Below are positions 1 to 7,668 of a stretch of 15,578 nt of DNA, one piece after another. Source of the stretch: Clostridia bacterium (GTDB lineage: Bacteria; Bacillota; Clostridia; Oscillospirales; Acutalibacteraceae); contig CAAEIG010000105.1 in the NCBI GenBank assembly GCA_900755895.1, positions 1-15,578 on the forward strand, read 5' to 3'. The translations under genes were made by a program, and so were the position numbers. The number at the start of each line of letters is the position of its first letter. Position 1 is the stretch's first letter. Under the pieces are notes generated by a model. It was not told where the DNA came from. It saw only the letters and a program-made list of their open reading frames with translations, and searched no databases.

Positions 1-99
1 CATGTGCCGGGCCACATCTACGGAGCGCACCATACCGAGTTTCTTTTGGAGAACAAGGATGGTTTCCAGGTAGTCCTCCCCGGACGCATGAAGTTTCAT
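1..99 (-). CDS. DtxR/MntR-family metalloregulator, N-terminal 33 codons (runs off window)
   Basis: Only the first 33 codons are in the window. They match the start of the complete regulator at 15176-15544 almost residue for residue: HASGEDYLE, then IL, then a GMVRSVDVARHM stretch that opens the winged helix. The family consists of metal-sensing (Fe2+ or Mn2+) DNA-binding repressors. ATG at 99-97 is preceded by AGGAGG 5 nt away. That site lies in the 11-nt gap after the stop of the ABC gene at 111, so this is probably the last gene of the same operon. D9 and E12, which in MntR-type proteins contribute to the metal site, are present. The rest of the metal site lies outside the window. Confidence 0.88.
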   Translation of the reverse strand, partial: MKLHASGEDYLETILVLQKKLGMVRSVDVARHM

Positions 100-110
100 C
101 TGAACCTCCT

Positions 111-1847
111 TTACTGAGCCAGTTTCCAGCCTATGGCCTCCTGTCTGGCCGATACAAAGTCGGCATATAGGCCCTTCTGCCGGATCAGCTCTGCATGAGT
201 GCCGCGCTGGACAATGTGAGCGTTGTCCAGCACAATGATCTGGTCGGCGTTCCGAACAGTTTTCAGCCGGTGGGCAATCATGATGATGGTCTTGTCGTGG
301 GTCAACGCCTCAATAGCCCGCTGCAATTCATCCTCATTCTCCGGGTCAACGCTGCTTGTTGCCTCGTCCAAAATGATGATGGGTGCATTTTTCAGCATGG
401 CGCGGGCGATGGAAATACGCTGTTTCTCGCCGCCGGACAAAGTGCCGCCGCCCTCGCCAATCACAGTATCATAGCCCTCCTGCAGAGCGGAGATAAAGTC
501 ATGGCAGCAAGCCTTTTTCGCCGCCTCAACCACCTGCTCATGAGTGGCGTCCGGGCAGCCAAACTTGATATTGTTCTCAATCGTATCTGCAAAGAGGTAC
601 ACGCTCTGAAACACCATCGAGATATTCTTCATCAGGCTGTCCAGTTTGAAATCCCGTACATCCGTACCGCCTATGGTAATCTTCCCGGCGTTCACATCCC
701 AAAAGCGGGCAATCAGGTTGCACATCGTTGTCTTACCTGCCCCGGAAGGGCCTACAATGGCCGTAGTCGTTTTTTCGGGAATGGTAAAGCTGACCTGATC
801 CAATATCTTGCGGTCTGCGTAGGAAAAATCCACCTTGTCAAACACGATCTCGCTGGACTTCGGCGTAATGTCAGTGCCTTTCTCGTCCATCACCGGCGTG
901 TCATCAATGGAGTTTGCCGTATCCATCGAGGCCGCCAGCATTTGCAGCAGAGAGGCCATATTCCCGGCGTTTTCCAAATCGTTGAACACCATGAAAGAAG
1001 CGATTACCAAAATCAGGCCGTAGGCCAGCGGCAGAGAGCCATCCAGCCAGAACCAAACCGAGGCCAACAACAGCAGGACGCTGAACACCCGGACAACCAC
1101 TTGCTTGATAGCGTCATAGGGAACGCTGGCTTTTGTCAGTTTCAGGTTATCCCGGCAGCTTGCCTGAATAGCGTTTCCAATGGATTGTGTGCTGTCCCGT
1201 TCAAGGCCAAATGCTTTGACAATCCCCATGCCCTGAATGTACTCCAACACGGACTCCACAAGGGACTCCTGCGTGTGCTGGCGCACCGAGCTTAGGGCCG
1301 CAGACTTGCGGAGGGCCAGTTCCGCCGCTGCCAGATAAAGAAGGACACCGACAGCAGCCACAAGCCCGATCCGCCAGTCGAATATCAGCAGGACAATGAC
1401 AAGAGCCACCGAGTTGAAAAAACCGCCCAGCACTGACACCAGGACACGGGCTGCCGAGTTCTCTACATCACCCAAAGTTGTTGTGACAATGGCGGTAATG
1501 TTCCCGATACTATTCTTGTTGAAGAAGCCCATCGGGATATAGCGCAGCCGATCTCCGATATGGATACGCTTTTCCGCCACCATGCAATAGCCGGTTTCCG
1601 TCTGCTCCATCGTGGAAAAATAGGTCGTGATGATACGCCCAATGAGGGAAACGGCCATAATTCCCAGCGAAATCCAGATAAACTTTCCGTCTCGGTTGTC
1701 AGATACCAGCGCACCAATCACTACAAAGAGGGCGGCAAACTGCATGGCTGAAAACAGCCCGGACAGGAATGAGAATAGCAGGGATTTTTTTAGAAGCCCC
1801 TTTTTGCTGCCTGCAAAAGCAAAGATTTTTTTCAATGTTCCATACAT
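111..1847 (-). CDS. Exporter-fold ABC half-transporter (TMD-NBD), second subunit of locus 1 pair
   Basis: A 578-residue fused membrane/ATPase subunit. The first ~310 residues hold about six hydrophobic segments. The ATPase domain follows with Walker A GPSGAGKTT (~365), signature LSGGEKQRISIARAM (~469), Walker B IIILDEATSSVD (~489) and switch histidine in IAHRL (~521), so both ATP sites look competent. The longer reading from 1898 overlaps the upstream gene. I chose ATG 1847 (MYGTLKKIF) because AAGGGGG lies about 9 nt before it and it starts 14 nt after the upstream stop. It almost certainly forms a heterodimer with 1862-3607. YbtPQ and IrtAB are exporter-fold pairs known to import iron-siderophores. 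The ECF and metalloregulator neighbours favour a similar role, but drug or peptide export cannot be excluded. Confidence 0.9.
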   Translation of the reverse strand: MYGTLKKIFAFAGSKKGLLKKSLLFSFLSGLFSAMQFAALFVVIGALVSDNRDGKFIWISLGIMAVSLIGRIITTYFSTMEQTETGYCMVAEKRIHIGDRLRYIPMGFFNKNSIGNITAIVTTTLGDVENSAARVLVSVLGGFFNSVALVIVLLIFDWRIGLVAAVGVLLYLAAAELALRKSAALSSVRQHTQESLVESVLEYIQGMGIVKAFGLERDSTQSIGNAIQASCRDNLKLTKASVPYDAIKQVVVRVFSVLLLLASVWFWLDGSLPLAYGLILVIASFMVFNDLENAGNMASLLQMLAASMDTANSIDDTPVMDEKGTDITPKSSEIVFDKVDFSYADRKILDQVSFTIPEKTTTAIVGPSGAGKTTMCNLIARFWDVNAGKITIGGTDVRDFKLDSLMKNISMVFQSVYLFADTIENNIKFGCPDATHEQVVEAAKKACCHDFISALQEGYDTVIGEGGGTLSGGEKQRISIARAMLKNAPIIILDEATSSVDPENEDELQRAIEALTHDKTIIMIAHRLKTVRNADQIIVLDNAHIVQRGTHAELIRQKGLYADFVSARQEAIGWKLAQ

Positions 1848-1861
1848 CTGACAACACCCCC

Positions 1862-3607
1862 TTACATCTGGTCTTTCGCGCCGATGTGCGCCTGCCACAT
1901 ATCCCGGTAGAGGGGGCAGGTTTCCAGCAGCTTCTCATGCGTACCCTGTGCGTGGATGGTTCCATCCTTCACCACAACGATGTTATCTGCGCCAACAATG
2001 GTAGACAGCCGGTGTGCGATCACAATCAGGGTCTTGCCGACAGTTAAAGCGGAAATGGCTTTCTGCACCAGCGCCTCATTTTCGGGGTCGATGTAGGCAG
2101 TTGCCTCGTCCAAAATGACAACCGGCGCATTTTTCAGCATGGCGCGGGCGATGGCAATCCGCTGGCGTTCACCGCCGGAAAGATGGGAACCGGCGCTGCC
2201 GACAACCGTATCATAGCCATTATCCAGCTTGCGGATAAAGGCGTCGCAGCCGCTTTGTTTGGCTGCCTGCTCCACCTCTGCGTCCGTGGCACTGGGTCTT
2301 CCCATGCGGATATTCTCCCGGATACTGCGGTTAAACAGGTAGTTGTCCTGAGATACATAGGAAATCTGGTCTGCAATTTCAGACAGCGGTATATCCTTCA
2401 GCTCATGGCCGCCGAGGGTAATGCTGCCGGATGTAACATCCCAATACCCGGCAATCAGCTTCGCCACCGTAGACTTACCGGAGCCGGACGGCCCTACAAG
2501 GGCGGTCATGGTTCCGGGGTGGATGGCGAGATTCACATCATGCAAAACCTCTGTTGTCCCGTCATAGGAAAAAGACACAGACCTAAGAGAAATGCCGGTG
2601 TCTGCCAGCTTGACCGGCGCATCCTTATGGTTCAGTTCTTCAGCGTTCAAAAGCTGGCTGATTTCTTCCACATTTGTCCCCAATACGGCCAAATCGTCCG
2701 TAAAGGTAAAGGCCGCGATAATCGGCCCAATCAGTCCCAGCGAGAAAATTACGATAGACAGGAAAGTGGAAAGCTCCAGACTGCCGGAGAGCCAGAATGC
2801 AAAACCGCAGGGCAGCACACAGATCAACACCGAGGGCAAAATGGCGTTGTAGGCGCTCATGGTTTTCTGGTTTTCTCTCATCCAGTCCACATAGTAGTTG
2901 GCATTGTAGTTTACTGCGTCAGAATATTTTTTGTAGGAACCGGCAGATTGACTAAACGCTTTGACTACCTCAATTCCACCAATGTACTCTACAATGGCGT
3001 TTGCCATCTGCTTTCCCGCTTTGACCGCGCCCTCCCATTTGACGGGATAGTTCTTCATGCCAGCAGACATAACAGCAAGGCCCACCACCAGCGTGACAAG
3101 GGACAGGAGAGCCATGCGCCAGTCCATGACGAACAGATATACGATAATCACCAAAGGCACCAGCACATTTGCAGTCATTTCCGGGATCAGGTGCGCGAAG
3201 GTTGGCTCCATCCCTTCTACCCGGTCAACAATCGTCGTTTTGTACTGGCCGGACGGAGTATCTAAAATCGTCCCCATCGGGACGCGGGCCATCTTTTCAG
3301 TAATATTCTCCCGGAGATCTCGCAGCGTGTAATAGGTCGCTGTGTGAGAAATTGTTGTGGAAAGATTTGAGAATATGACTTTTCCCAAATAACCGCAAAG
3401 CGCAATAACACAAGCTGCTGTATAGTGCGAAAAATTCTGATCCCCGGACAACATCAGCGTAACAATATGAGCCACACAAAAATAAGGCACCATCTGGCAG
3501 GCTACGCCTAATACTGCAAGAGCAATGCTGCCGATGAATTTCCCGTGATAGGGTTTGCCCCATCCCCATAAGACACCTATGGGTGACTCTTTCTTTTCTT
3601 CTTTCAT
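1862..3607 (-). CDS. Exporter-fold ABC half-transporter (TMD-NBD), first subunit of locus 1 pair
   Basis: A 581-residue ABC subunit with an N-terminal six-helix-type membrane domain (residues ~20-320) and a C-terminal ATPase: Walker A GPSGSGKST (~371), signature LSGGERQRIAIARAM (~475), Walker B VVILDEATAYID (~494), switch histidine in IAHRLST (~528). All catalytic motifs are intact. ATG 3607 overlaps the stop of the upstream EcfA gene in an ATGA arrangement, which suggests translational coupling. Its C-terminal region (ENEALVQKA, IAHRLSTIVGAD, GTHEKL) is the closest match in the window to the broken gene at 9247-9507, so that pseudogene is its locus 2 counterpart. Likely heterodimer partner is 111-1847. 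Substrate unknown; a metal chelate is inferred from context. Confidence 0.9.
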   Translation of the reverse strand: MKEEKKESPIGVLWGWGKPYHGKFIGSIALAVLGVACQMVPYFCVAHIVTLMLSGDQNFSHYTAACVIALCGYLGKVIFSNLSTTISHTATYYTLRDLRENITEKMARVPMGTILDTPSGQYKTTIVDRVEGMEPTFAHLIPEMTANVLVPLVIIVYLFVMDWRMALLSLVTLVVGLAVMSAGMKNYPVKWEGAVKAGKQMANAIVEYIGGIEVVKAFSQSAGSYKKYSDAVNYNANYYVDWMRENQKTMSAYNAILPSVLICVLPCGFAFWLSGSLELSTFLSIVIFSLGLIGPIIAAFTFTDDLAVLGTNVEEISQLLNAEELNHKDAPVKLADTGISLRSVSFSYDGTTEVLHDVNLAIHPGTMTALVGPSGSGKSTVAKLIAGYWDVTSGSITLGGHELKDIPLSEIADQISYVSQDNYLFNRSIRENIRMGRPSATDAEVEQAAKQSGCDAFIRKLDNGYDTVVGSAGSHLSGGERQRIAIARAMLKNAPVVILDEATAYIDPENEALVQKAISALTVGKTLIVIAHRLSTIVGADNIVVVKDGTIHAQGTHEKLLETCPLYRDMWQAHIGAKDQM

Positions 3608-5076
3608 TTTACAGATACCCCCTTTAGAAAAAAGTTTCTGATTTTTTCAAGACCCGCCTCATCCATTTGGAATTGGTCAATGATGGAACCGTTCTCAAAA
3701 TGGACAATATCCGTACAACAGTCTAATATTAACTCAAGATCATGAGTAATGACATACACGGTAATACCCGTGTCCCTGACTTGTCGCAGGACATTTGCAA
3801 CCTCCTTCATGTGCTTATAATCAAGGCCGCTGGTCGGTTCATCAAAAAATAAGATAGAGCGTTTAGAAGCGATTGCCGAGGCAATCGCTACCCGCTGTTT
3901 TTGGCCGCCGGAAAGGGACATGGGGTGTCTGTCCTTGAAGCCTATCAAATCTAACTTGGCAAGGATTTCTTCTGCTTGTTCTTGATTTTCCTCCTCCATA
4001 CTGATTAAAACTTCATCCAATACCGTTTCCGTAAAAAGCTGATGATTGACTTCCTGCATAACCATATAACAAGTATTTAACCTATCTTTAGGTCGATAAG
4101 TTCTGCCGTTCCAGATAACTTCACCACAACGCTTTTCCAAACCGCAGAAACATCGGGAGAAAGTGGATTTCCCGGCTCCATTATTCCCGATAATACCTAC
4201 GATACGATTTGCAGGGATTTCACATTCACGAATGTGAAGTGTTTCTGGTTCATTTTTGTATGCAAAGCAAAAGTTATGAAGTTCCATTTGTTCTCTGGCC
4301 GGCGGCAATGCTTTAGGCGGCAGCAAATCTTCAAGAATAAAGGTGCGTAGCCCTAAATTGACTCTCTGCTGCTCCGTCAGGCGCTCAAACTCTGCTGCGG
4401 AGTAATCCTTTTCCACTTTCCCGGCGGTAATATAAATAAAACGATCTGCAAGGCCGCGCAGATAGTAGAGTCGGTGTTCCGATACGATAACCGTTTTCCC
4501 TTGCGACTTCCAAAAGGCAAGCGTGGCTCTCAAATCAAGAATAGAAGAAGCGTCAAGATTGGATGATGGTTCATCCATGACAAGTACATCCGGTTCCATA
4601 ATTGATACACCGGCACAGGCGATTTTCTGTTTTTCTCCGCCGGAAAGATGGAAAATATTGCGCCCCATCAGTTTCTCTAAACGAAAATCCCGGACGGTTT
4701 TTTCTAATCGTTCCCGAATACTTTGCTCCGGCTGGCCGAGATTTTCACATCCGAATGTAATTTCACTGGTCGTATCTACATTAAAAAATTGAGAGCGTGG
4801 ATTTTGAAATACGCTGCCAACCGTTTTCGCAGTATCATAAAGGGGCTGCTCCGAAACCTTTGCCCCGTTCACCCACACTTCTCCGTTCATTTTTCCTTCA
4901 TAGTAGTGCGGAATTAGTCCGTTAATTAGTCGGGTAATTGTCGTTTTCCCGCAGCCGCTTTCGCCACAAAGCACGATAAATTGGCCATCTTCTATGTTCA
5001 GGTTTATATCCTGAACCCCACCGGCACTCTCATTTTCTTCTCCATAAGAGAAGGTCACATGGTCGATCCGTATCAC
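3604..5076 (-). CDS. ECF transporter energising protein EcfA, two fused ATPase domains (locus 1)
   Basis: A 490-residue cytoplasmic protein made of two CbiO-type ATPase domains in tandem. Domain 1: Walker A GESGCGKT (38-45), signature LSGGEKQ (144-150), Walker B VLVMDE (164-169), switch H201. Domain 2: Walker A GNNGAGKST (297-305), signature LSGGQKQ (388-394), Walker B ILFFDE (408-413), H445. In ECF importers two ATPases drive an EcfT scaffold and a substrate-binding S component; here both are on one chain. The start is GTG (5076-5074), with GAGGAGG about 7 nt upstream. The gene begins 12 nt after the EcfT stop and overlaps the next ABC gene by 4 nt. Its GC content is visibly lower than that of the two ABC genes after it. 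Confidence 0.93.
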   Translation of the reverse strand: MIRIDHVTFSYGEENESAGGVQDINLNIEDGQFIVLCGESGCGKTTITRLINGLIPHYYEGKMNGEVWVNGAKVSEQPLYDTAKTVGSVFQNPRSQFFNVDTTSEITFGCENLGQPEQSIRERLEKTVRDFRLEKLMGRNIFHLSGGEKQKIACAGVSIMEPDVLVMDEPSSNLDASSILDLRATLAFWKSQGKTVIVSEHRLYYLRGLADRFIYITAGKVEKDYSAAEFERLTEQQRVNLGLRTFILEDLLPPKALPPAREQMELHNFCFAYKNEPETLHIRECEIPANRIVGIIGNNGAGKSTFSRCFCGLEKRCGEVIWNGRTYRPKDRLNTCYMVMQEVNHQLFTETVLDEVLISMEEENQEQAEEILAKLDLIGFKDRHPMSLSGGQKQRVAIASAIASKRSILFFDEPTSGLDYKHMKEVANVLRQVRDTGITVYVITHDLELILDCCTDIVHFENGSIIDQFQMDEAGLEKIRNFFLKGVSVK

Positions 5077-5088
5077 AGGCTCACCTCC

Positions 5089-5829
5089 TCAAAAAGCAAT
5101 TTGCTGCTGCAATAAAAATAAAACAAAACAGATGATACAGAACAAGATTGCAACCACATCTTGAAAATGAAAACCGATCTGACATACATTCGTGCGTCTA
5201 ATGGGGGCACCCAGCCCCCGGGTCAACGCAGCAGCAGATAGTTCATCGCCAATCTTCACAACGGATACCATCAATGGAACAAGCCTGTATTCTACCATCA
5301 GAAAAGGATTTTTTCCGCCAAAACGGATGTTCCGCATTTTCATTGCGTCCCGGATTGCCTGATATTCTTCGCTGATTGTAGGGAAAAAGCGGAAAATCAC
5401 AGACATAGGAATGACGATTTTTTCTGTAATGTGCATACGCTCCATTGCGCCGATAAATTCACTGACCGAAGTCGATGAAATCAAATAGGCTCCCGTCATG
5501 ATGCCAGGTGCAAACCGTGTCATGATAGATGTAATCGCAAGCACAATAAAAGAAAGCAGGCCGCTCAATGTTGTAAGGGCTATCCGTTCTAACACAAAAC
5601 AAGCCACATATAATAGCAAATATTTTCCTGCCGTTTTGAAACGACGCTCCGATAAAATCAACACAAAAGGCACAAGGCTTAAACAGGGCTTGACAATATT
5701 CATAATTCCTTCGTTGCTGGTGCTGAACATCAGTGTCGTAATCGTCAACAATAGGACGAGCTTTGTGCGAGGGTCAAGCAATATCCCTTTTCTATTTTCG
5801 GTTGTTGCAGAGAATGATACCCCGTTCAT
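5089..5829 (-). CDS. ECF transporter transmembrane scaffold EcfT (CbiQ family, locus 1)
   Basis: A 246-residue membrane protein of the EcfT/CbiQ family. It opens with the family-typical LDPRTKL segment and has several hydrophobic helices. Towards the C-terminus it carries the two Arg-containing coupling segments that contact the ATPases (AIRDAMKMRNIR near 163-174; ALTRGLGAPIRR near 203-214). It ends in a last hydrophobic helix. ATG at 5829-5827 shares one base with the stop of the S-component gene (TAATG), so translation is probably coupled; no strong independent ribosome site is seen. The locus 2 homologue is 13061-13753 (shared IRDAM, TSVS, and IGFH.QDV). Confidence 0.92.
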   Translation of the reverse strand: MNGVSFSATTENRKGILLDPRTKLVLLLTITTLMFSTSNEGIMNIVKPCLSLVPFVLILSERRFKTAGKYLLLYVACFVLERIALTTLSGLLSFIVLAITSIMTRFAPGIMTGAYLISSTSVSEFIGAMERMHITEKIVIPMSVIFRFFPTISEEYQAIRDAMKMRNIRFGGKNPFLMVEYRLVPLMVSVVKIGDELSAAALTRGLGAPIRRTNVCQIGFHFQDVVAILFCIICFVLFLLQQQIAF

Positions 5830-6413
5830 TACACAATTCCCGCTTTAGCAAAATGCTTTTTCAGAAGCGCCTTACCCAACAGACCGCCCAAAATTGCAAA
5901 GACAAAAATTCCGGCGATTACCAGAACAATGCTCCACATGGGCATGACAGCCATTACCCGATCAGCGTATTCCTCACCGAAGCTGGCCGCAAAACTGGCC
6001 CAGGAGTCCTCTACCATGAAATACATGGGAATGTATGTACCAACCATCCAAAGACTGAATACCGCATAACCAATCAGGCTCTTTTTGGCACTTTTATAAC
6101 TGCCAGATTTCAAAATCAAATCCCCCAGTAAGCCAAAGATTACGCCCATTGGTACGCCCCAGAACCCCATGCCGGTCAAGCCCATCAGCAAACCACTTAA
6201 AATCCCCATTATCGTAACCATGCCGAATTTTTTCACTCTTGTCAGGAACAGCATGAAAGGAATACCTGTAATCAAAGACCACAGGGCACCGAGGATCGGT
6301 AGAAAGATGGGGACAAACCCAATGGGAATGGCGACACAGCAGCCAATCACGAAGTAGAGAACGGTGAACAGACCCAGGTTAATCAGGTCCTTTGCTTGTA
6401 ACTTGTTGCTCAT
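5829..6413 (-). CDS. ECF transporter substrate-binding S component, MptD/Trep_Strep-like (locus 1)
   Basis: A 194-residue, highly hydrophobic protein with about six membrane segments, the size of an ECF S component. It lies directly ahead of EcfT and EcfA. It starts KLQAKD and ends in a Gly/Leu-rich helix plus KHFAKAG. The locus 2 protein at 12462-13064 has the same ends (KLTAKD, KHFVKAG), so both belong to one family, which I recognise as the MptD/Trep_Strep type. The ligand of that family is not firmly known to me. I chose ATG 6413 over 6428 because GGAGGT lies 7 nt before 6413, whereas the upstream ATG sits beside the ribosome site itself. Substrate specificity of the whole locus should reside here. 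Confidence 0.85.
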   Translation of the reverse strand: MSNKLQAKDLINLGLFTVLYFVIGCCVAIPIGFVPIFLPILGALWSLITGIPFMLFLTRVKKFGMVTIMGILSGLLMGLTGMGFWGVPMGVIFGLLGDLILKSGSYKSAKKSLIGYAVFSLWMVGTYIPMYFMVEDSWASFAASFGEEYADRVMAVMPMWSIVLVIAGIFVFAILGGLLGKALLKKHFAKAGIV

Positions 6414-6437
6414 AACGAATACCTCCATTCATTTATC

Positions 6438-6455
6438 GGTTAGCACTTTCTAACC
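6438..6455. promoter_or_regulatory. Inverted repeat GGTTAG-N6-CTAACC over S-gene start site (putative metalloregulator operator, locus 1)
   Basis: Perfect 6-bp arms separated by 6 bp. On the minus strand it begins exactly 7 bp after the -10 (6468-6463), so it starts at or next to the predicted transcription start. The same repeat at the same distance lies at 12420-12437. The half-site TTAG/CTAA resembles the TTAGG-type arms of DtxR/IdeR operators, and a DtxR-like gene ends each operon; the assignment is inference. Confidence 0.6.
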
Positions 6456-6462
6456 TCTTTAT

Positions 6463-6491
6463 AAGATAGCACAGTTAGTTATGGCTCTCTA
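6463..6491 (-). promoter_or_regulatory. Promoter of locus 1 S-T-A-ABC operon (extended -10, weak -35)
   Basis: On the minus strand TATCTT (6468-6463) is preceded by TGC, an extended -10. At 17-bp spacing the -35 position reads TAGAGA, far from TTGACA. A weak -35 with an extended -10 fits a promoter that needs an activator, presumably the divergent AraC protein. Locus 2 has TGC-TATTCT in the equivalent place. Confidence 0.55.
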
Positions 6492-6504
6492 CAACCAATC
6501 ATCT

Positions 6505-6522
6505 TTTTGGCTCCAAACAGCA
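6505..6522. promoter_or_regulatory. Conserved 18-bp block with palindrome TTTGGCTCCAAA (putative AraC-family site, locus 1)
   Basis: Read on the minus strand the block is TGCTGTTTGGAGCCAAAA, identical over 18 bp to 12352-12369 in locus 2. Its core (6506-6517) is a 5+2+5 palindrome. It lies 37 bp upstream of the S-gene -10 and 18 bp from the -35 of the divergent AraC gene, so one site could serve activation and autoregulation. Confidence 0.6.
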
Positions 6523-6535
6523 ACGAGTTTTTTTA

Positions 6536-6564
6536 TTGACTGACTTCGGTTGCAATTCTATAAT
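6536..6564 (+). promoter_or_regulatory. Sigma-A promoter of locus 1 AraC regulator
   Basis: TTGACT (6536-6541), a 17-bp spacer, then TATAAT (6559-6564): near-consensus. The predicted start near 6571 gives a leader of about 45 nt before ATG 6616. Confidence 0.8.
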
Positions 6565-6615
6565 ATAATTAAAATCCAAAGCAAAAAACAGGTAGTCGAA
6601 TGACAGGAGCAAGAA

Positions 6616-7608
6616 ATGAAGATTGATGATATTATAAGAAAATGCATTGAAATGCCTGGGATTTCAATAAAGCGTAGTGATTTTAGCACAGAGCTGCTCT
6701 TAAAGGAAAAAGAAGGGAAAGGCTCAATGACCTTTTTCCCTCTCTTTCCTGGAGTTACTATTGCCTATATCTTTGTAAATTCTCCGACTTGGACAGCACC
6801 GAATTTTCGTGAGGATAGCTCCATAGAAAAAGGCCCTTTGCTCTTAAACTACTGTGTAACTGGCCGTTGCGAAATCATCTTGAACAATGAAAACTTTGTA
6901 TATGTGAAGGATGGAGAAATCTCTTTAACCGAGCGTTTTGCTCAAAAGCAATATGTATATCCGCGCCGCATTTATGAAGGGATGGAATTTTTTATTGATA
7001 TTGATACACTGACGGCACAAAGCGTATGGGTACAAGGGGAATTTGATATTAACTTTCACAAAGTTGTTGATCGATTTTGCCCTGATGGCGCTACCTACAT
7101 TTCACCTGCCACCTCCGAAGTCGAAGAAATATTAACAAAGCTTTGGAGCCTATTTGATGTTTCAATTCCATTCTCGATTTCACAAATGAAAATATACACA
7201 TTGGCACTGTTTTCTCTATTGCAAAGTCAAAATGACATTCCTCCATCGCAAGCCTGTACTTTCTTTACAGAAACACAAGTAGATATTGCAAAGAGAGTAG
7301 AAAAAATTATTACTTCCGATTTGCGTCAACATCATCCAGCCTGGGAATTGGCAGCACAGTTTTCTGTCAGTGAAACCAGCTTAAAAAATTACTTTCGCGG
7401 TGTTTTCGGGCAAAATATATCCATTTATCTGCGAGAAGTCAGAATGAAGAAAGCAGCAGAATTACTTGCTACCACAAAACTCTCCGTAGCTGAAGTAGCA
7501 GAGCAAGTCGGCTATATGAACCAAAGTAAATTTGCATCGGTTTTCAAAAAACAGTTTGGACTATCGCCACTGGAATACAGGCGGTCAAAGAATTTGGAAA
7601 ACAGGTAA
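6616..7608 (+). CDS. AraC-family transcriptional regulator (locus 1)
   Basis: A 330-residue AraC/XylS-type regulator. The C-terminal ~100 residues carry the two helix-turn-helix motifs (ELAAQFSVSETSLKNYF, ~244-260; SVAEVAEQVGYMNQSKFASVF, ~290-310) followed by FGLSPLEYRR. The N-terminal ~200 residues form the ligand-sensing part, with a Cys pair in LNYCVTGRCE (C80, C85) that is also present in the locus 2 homologue (C75, C80). AGGAG lies 6 nt before ATG 6616. The gene is divergent from the S-T-A-ABC operon with a 202-bp shared control region. By analogy with YbtA, an AraC activator of a siderophore locus, it probably activates the operon when the cognate ligand is inside. The gene is AT-rich compared with locus 2. 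Confidence 0.92.
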   Translation: MKIDDIIRKCIEMPGISIKRSDFSTELLLKEKEGKGSMTFFPLFPGVTIAYIFVNSPTWTAPNFREDSSIEKGPLLLNYCVTGRCEIILNNENFVYVKDGEISLTERFAQKQYVYPRRIYEGMEFFIDIDTLTAQSVWVQGEFDINFHKVVDRFCPDGATYISPATSEVEEILTKLWSLFDVSIPFSISQMKIYTLALFSLLQSQNDIPPSQACTFFTETQVDIAKRVEKIITSDLRQHHPAWELAAQFSVSETSLKNYFRGVFGQNISIYLREVRMKKAAELLATTKLSVAEVAEQVGYMNQSKFASVFKKQFGLSPLEYRRSKNLENR

Positions 7609-7615
7609 GACTAAA

Positions 7616-7649
7616 GCCGGGATTTGCCGCTTGGCAGCGAAATCCCGGC
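7616..7649. terminator. Hairpin after AraC gene, probable (bidirectional) terminator
   Basis: A perfect 10-bp inverted repeat GCCGGGATTT (7616-7625) / AAATCCCGGC (7640-7649), with flanking TAA/TTA also pairing apart from one mismatch. It lies 7 bp after the AraC stop and 19 bp before the tnpV stop on the other strand, as expected for convergent genes. The T-tracts on both sides are short and interrupted, so termination efficiency is uncertain. Confidence 0.55.
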
Positions 7650-7668
7650 CTTACTTATGCTTAAAATT

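Noticed and set aside
195..1295. 366-codon open frame on the plus strand opposite the ABC gene
   Set aside because: Shadow of the ABC gene; low-complexity His/Gln-rich translation and no ribosome site. The same applies to 2183-3265, 9329-9937, 9950-10546 and 12471-13100.
1848..1898. Longer N-terminus for the ABC gene 111-1847
   Set aside because: It would overlap the upstream gene by 37 bases and add 17 Arg-rich residues; the ATG at 1847 has the ribosome site.
6414..6615. Riboswitch in the AraC/S intergenic region
   Set aside because: The predicted leaders are only about 40-45 nt and hold operator-like repeats, with no known aptamer pattern visible.
7616..7649. Hairpin as the terminal inverted repeat of the mobile element
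   Set aside because: The arms do not match the DNA next to the other element end at about 9200-9246; position between convergent genes suits a terminator better.
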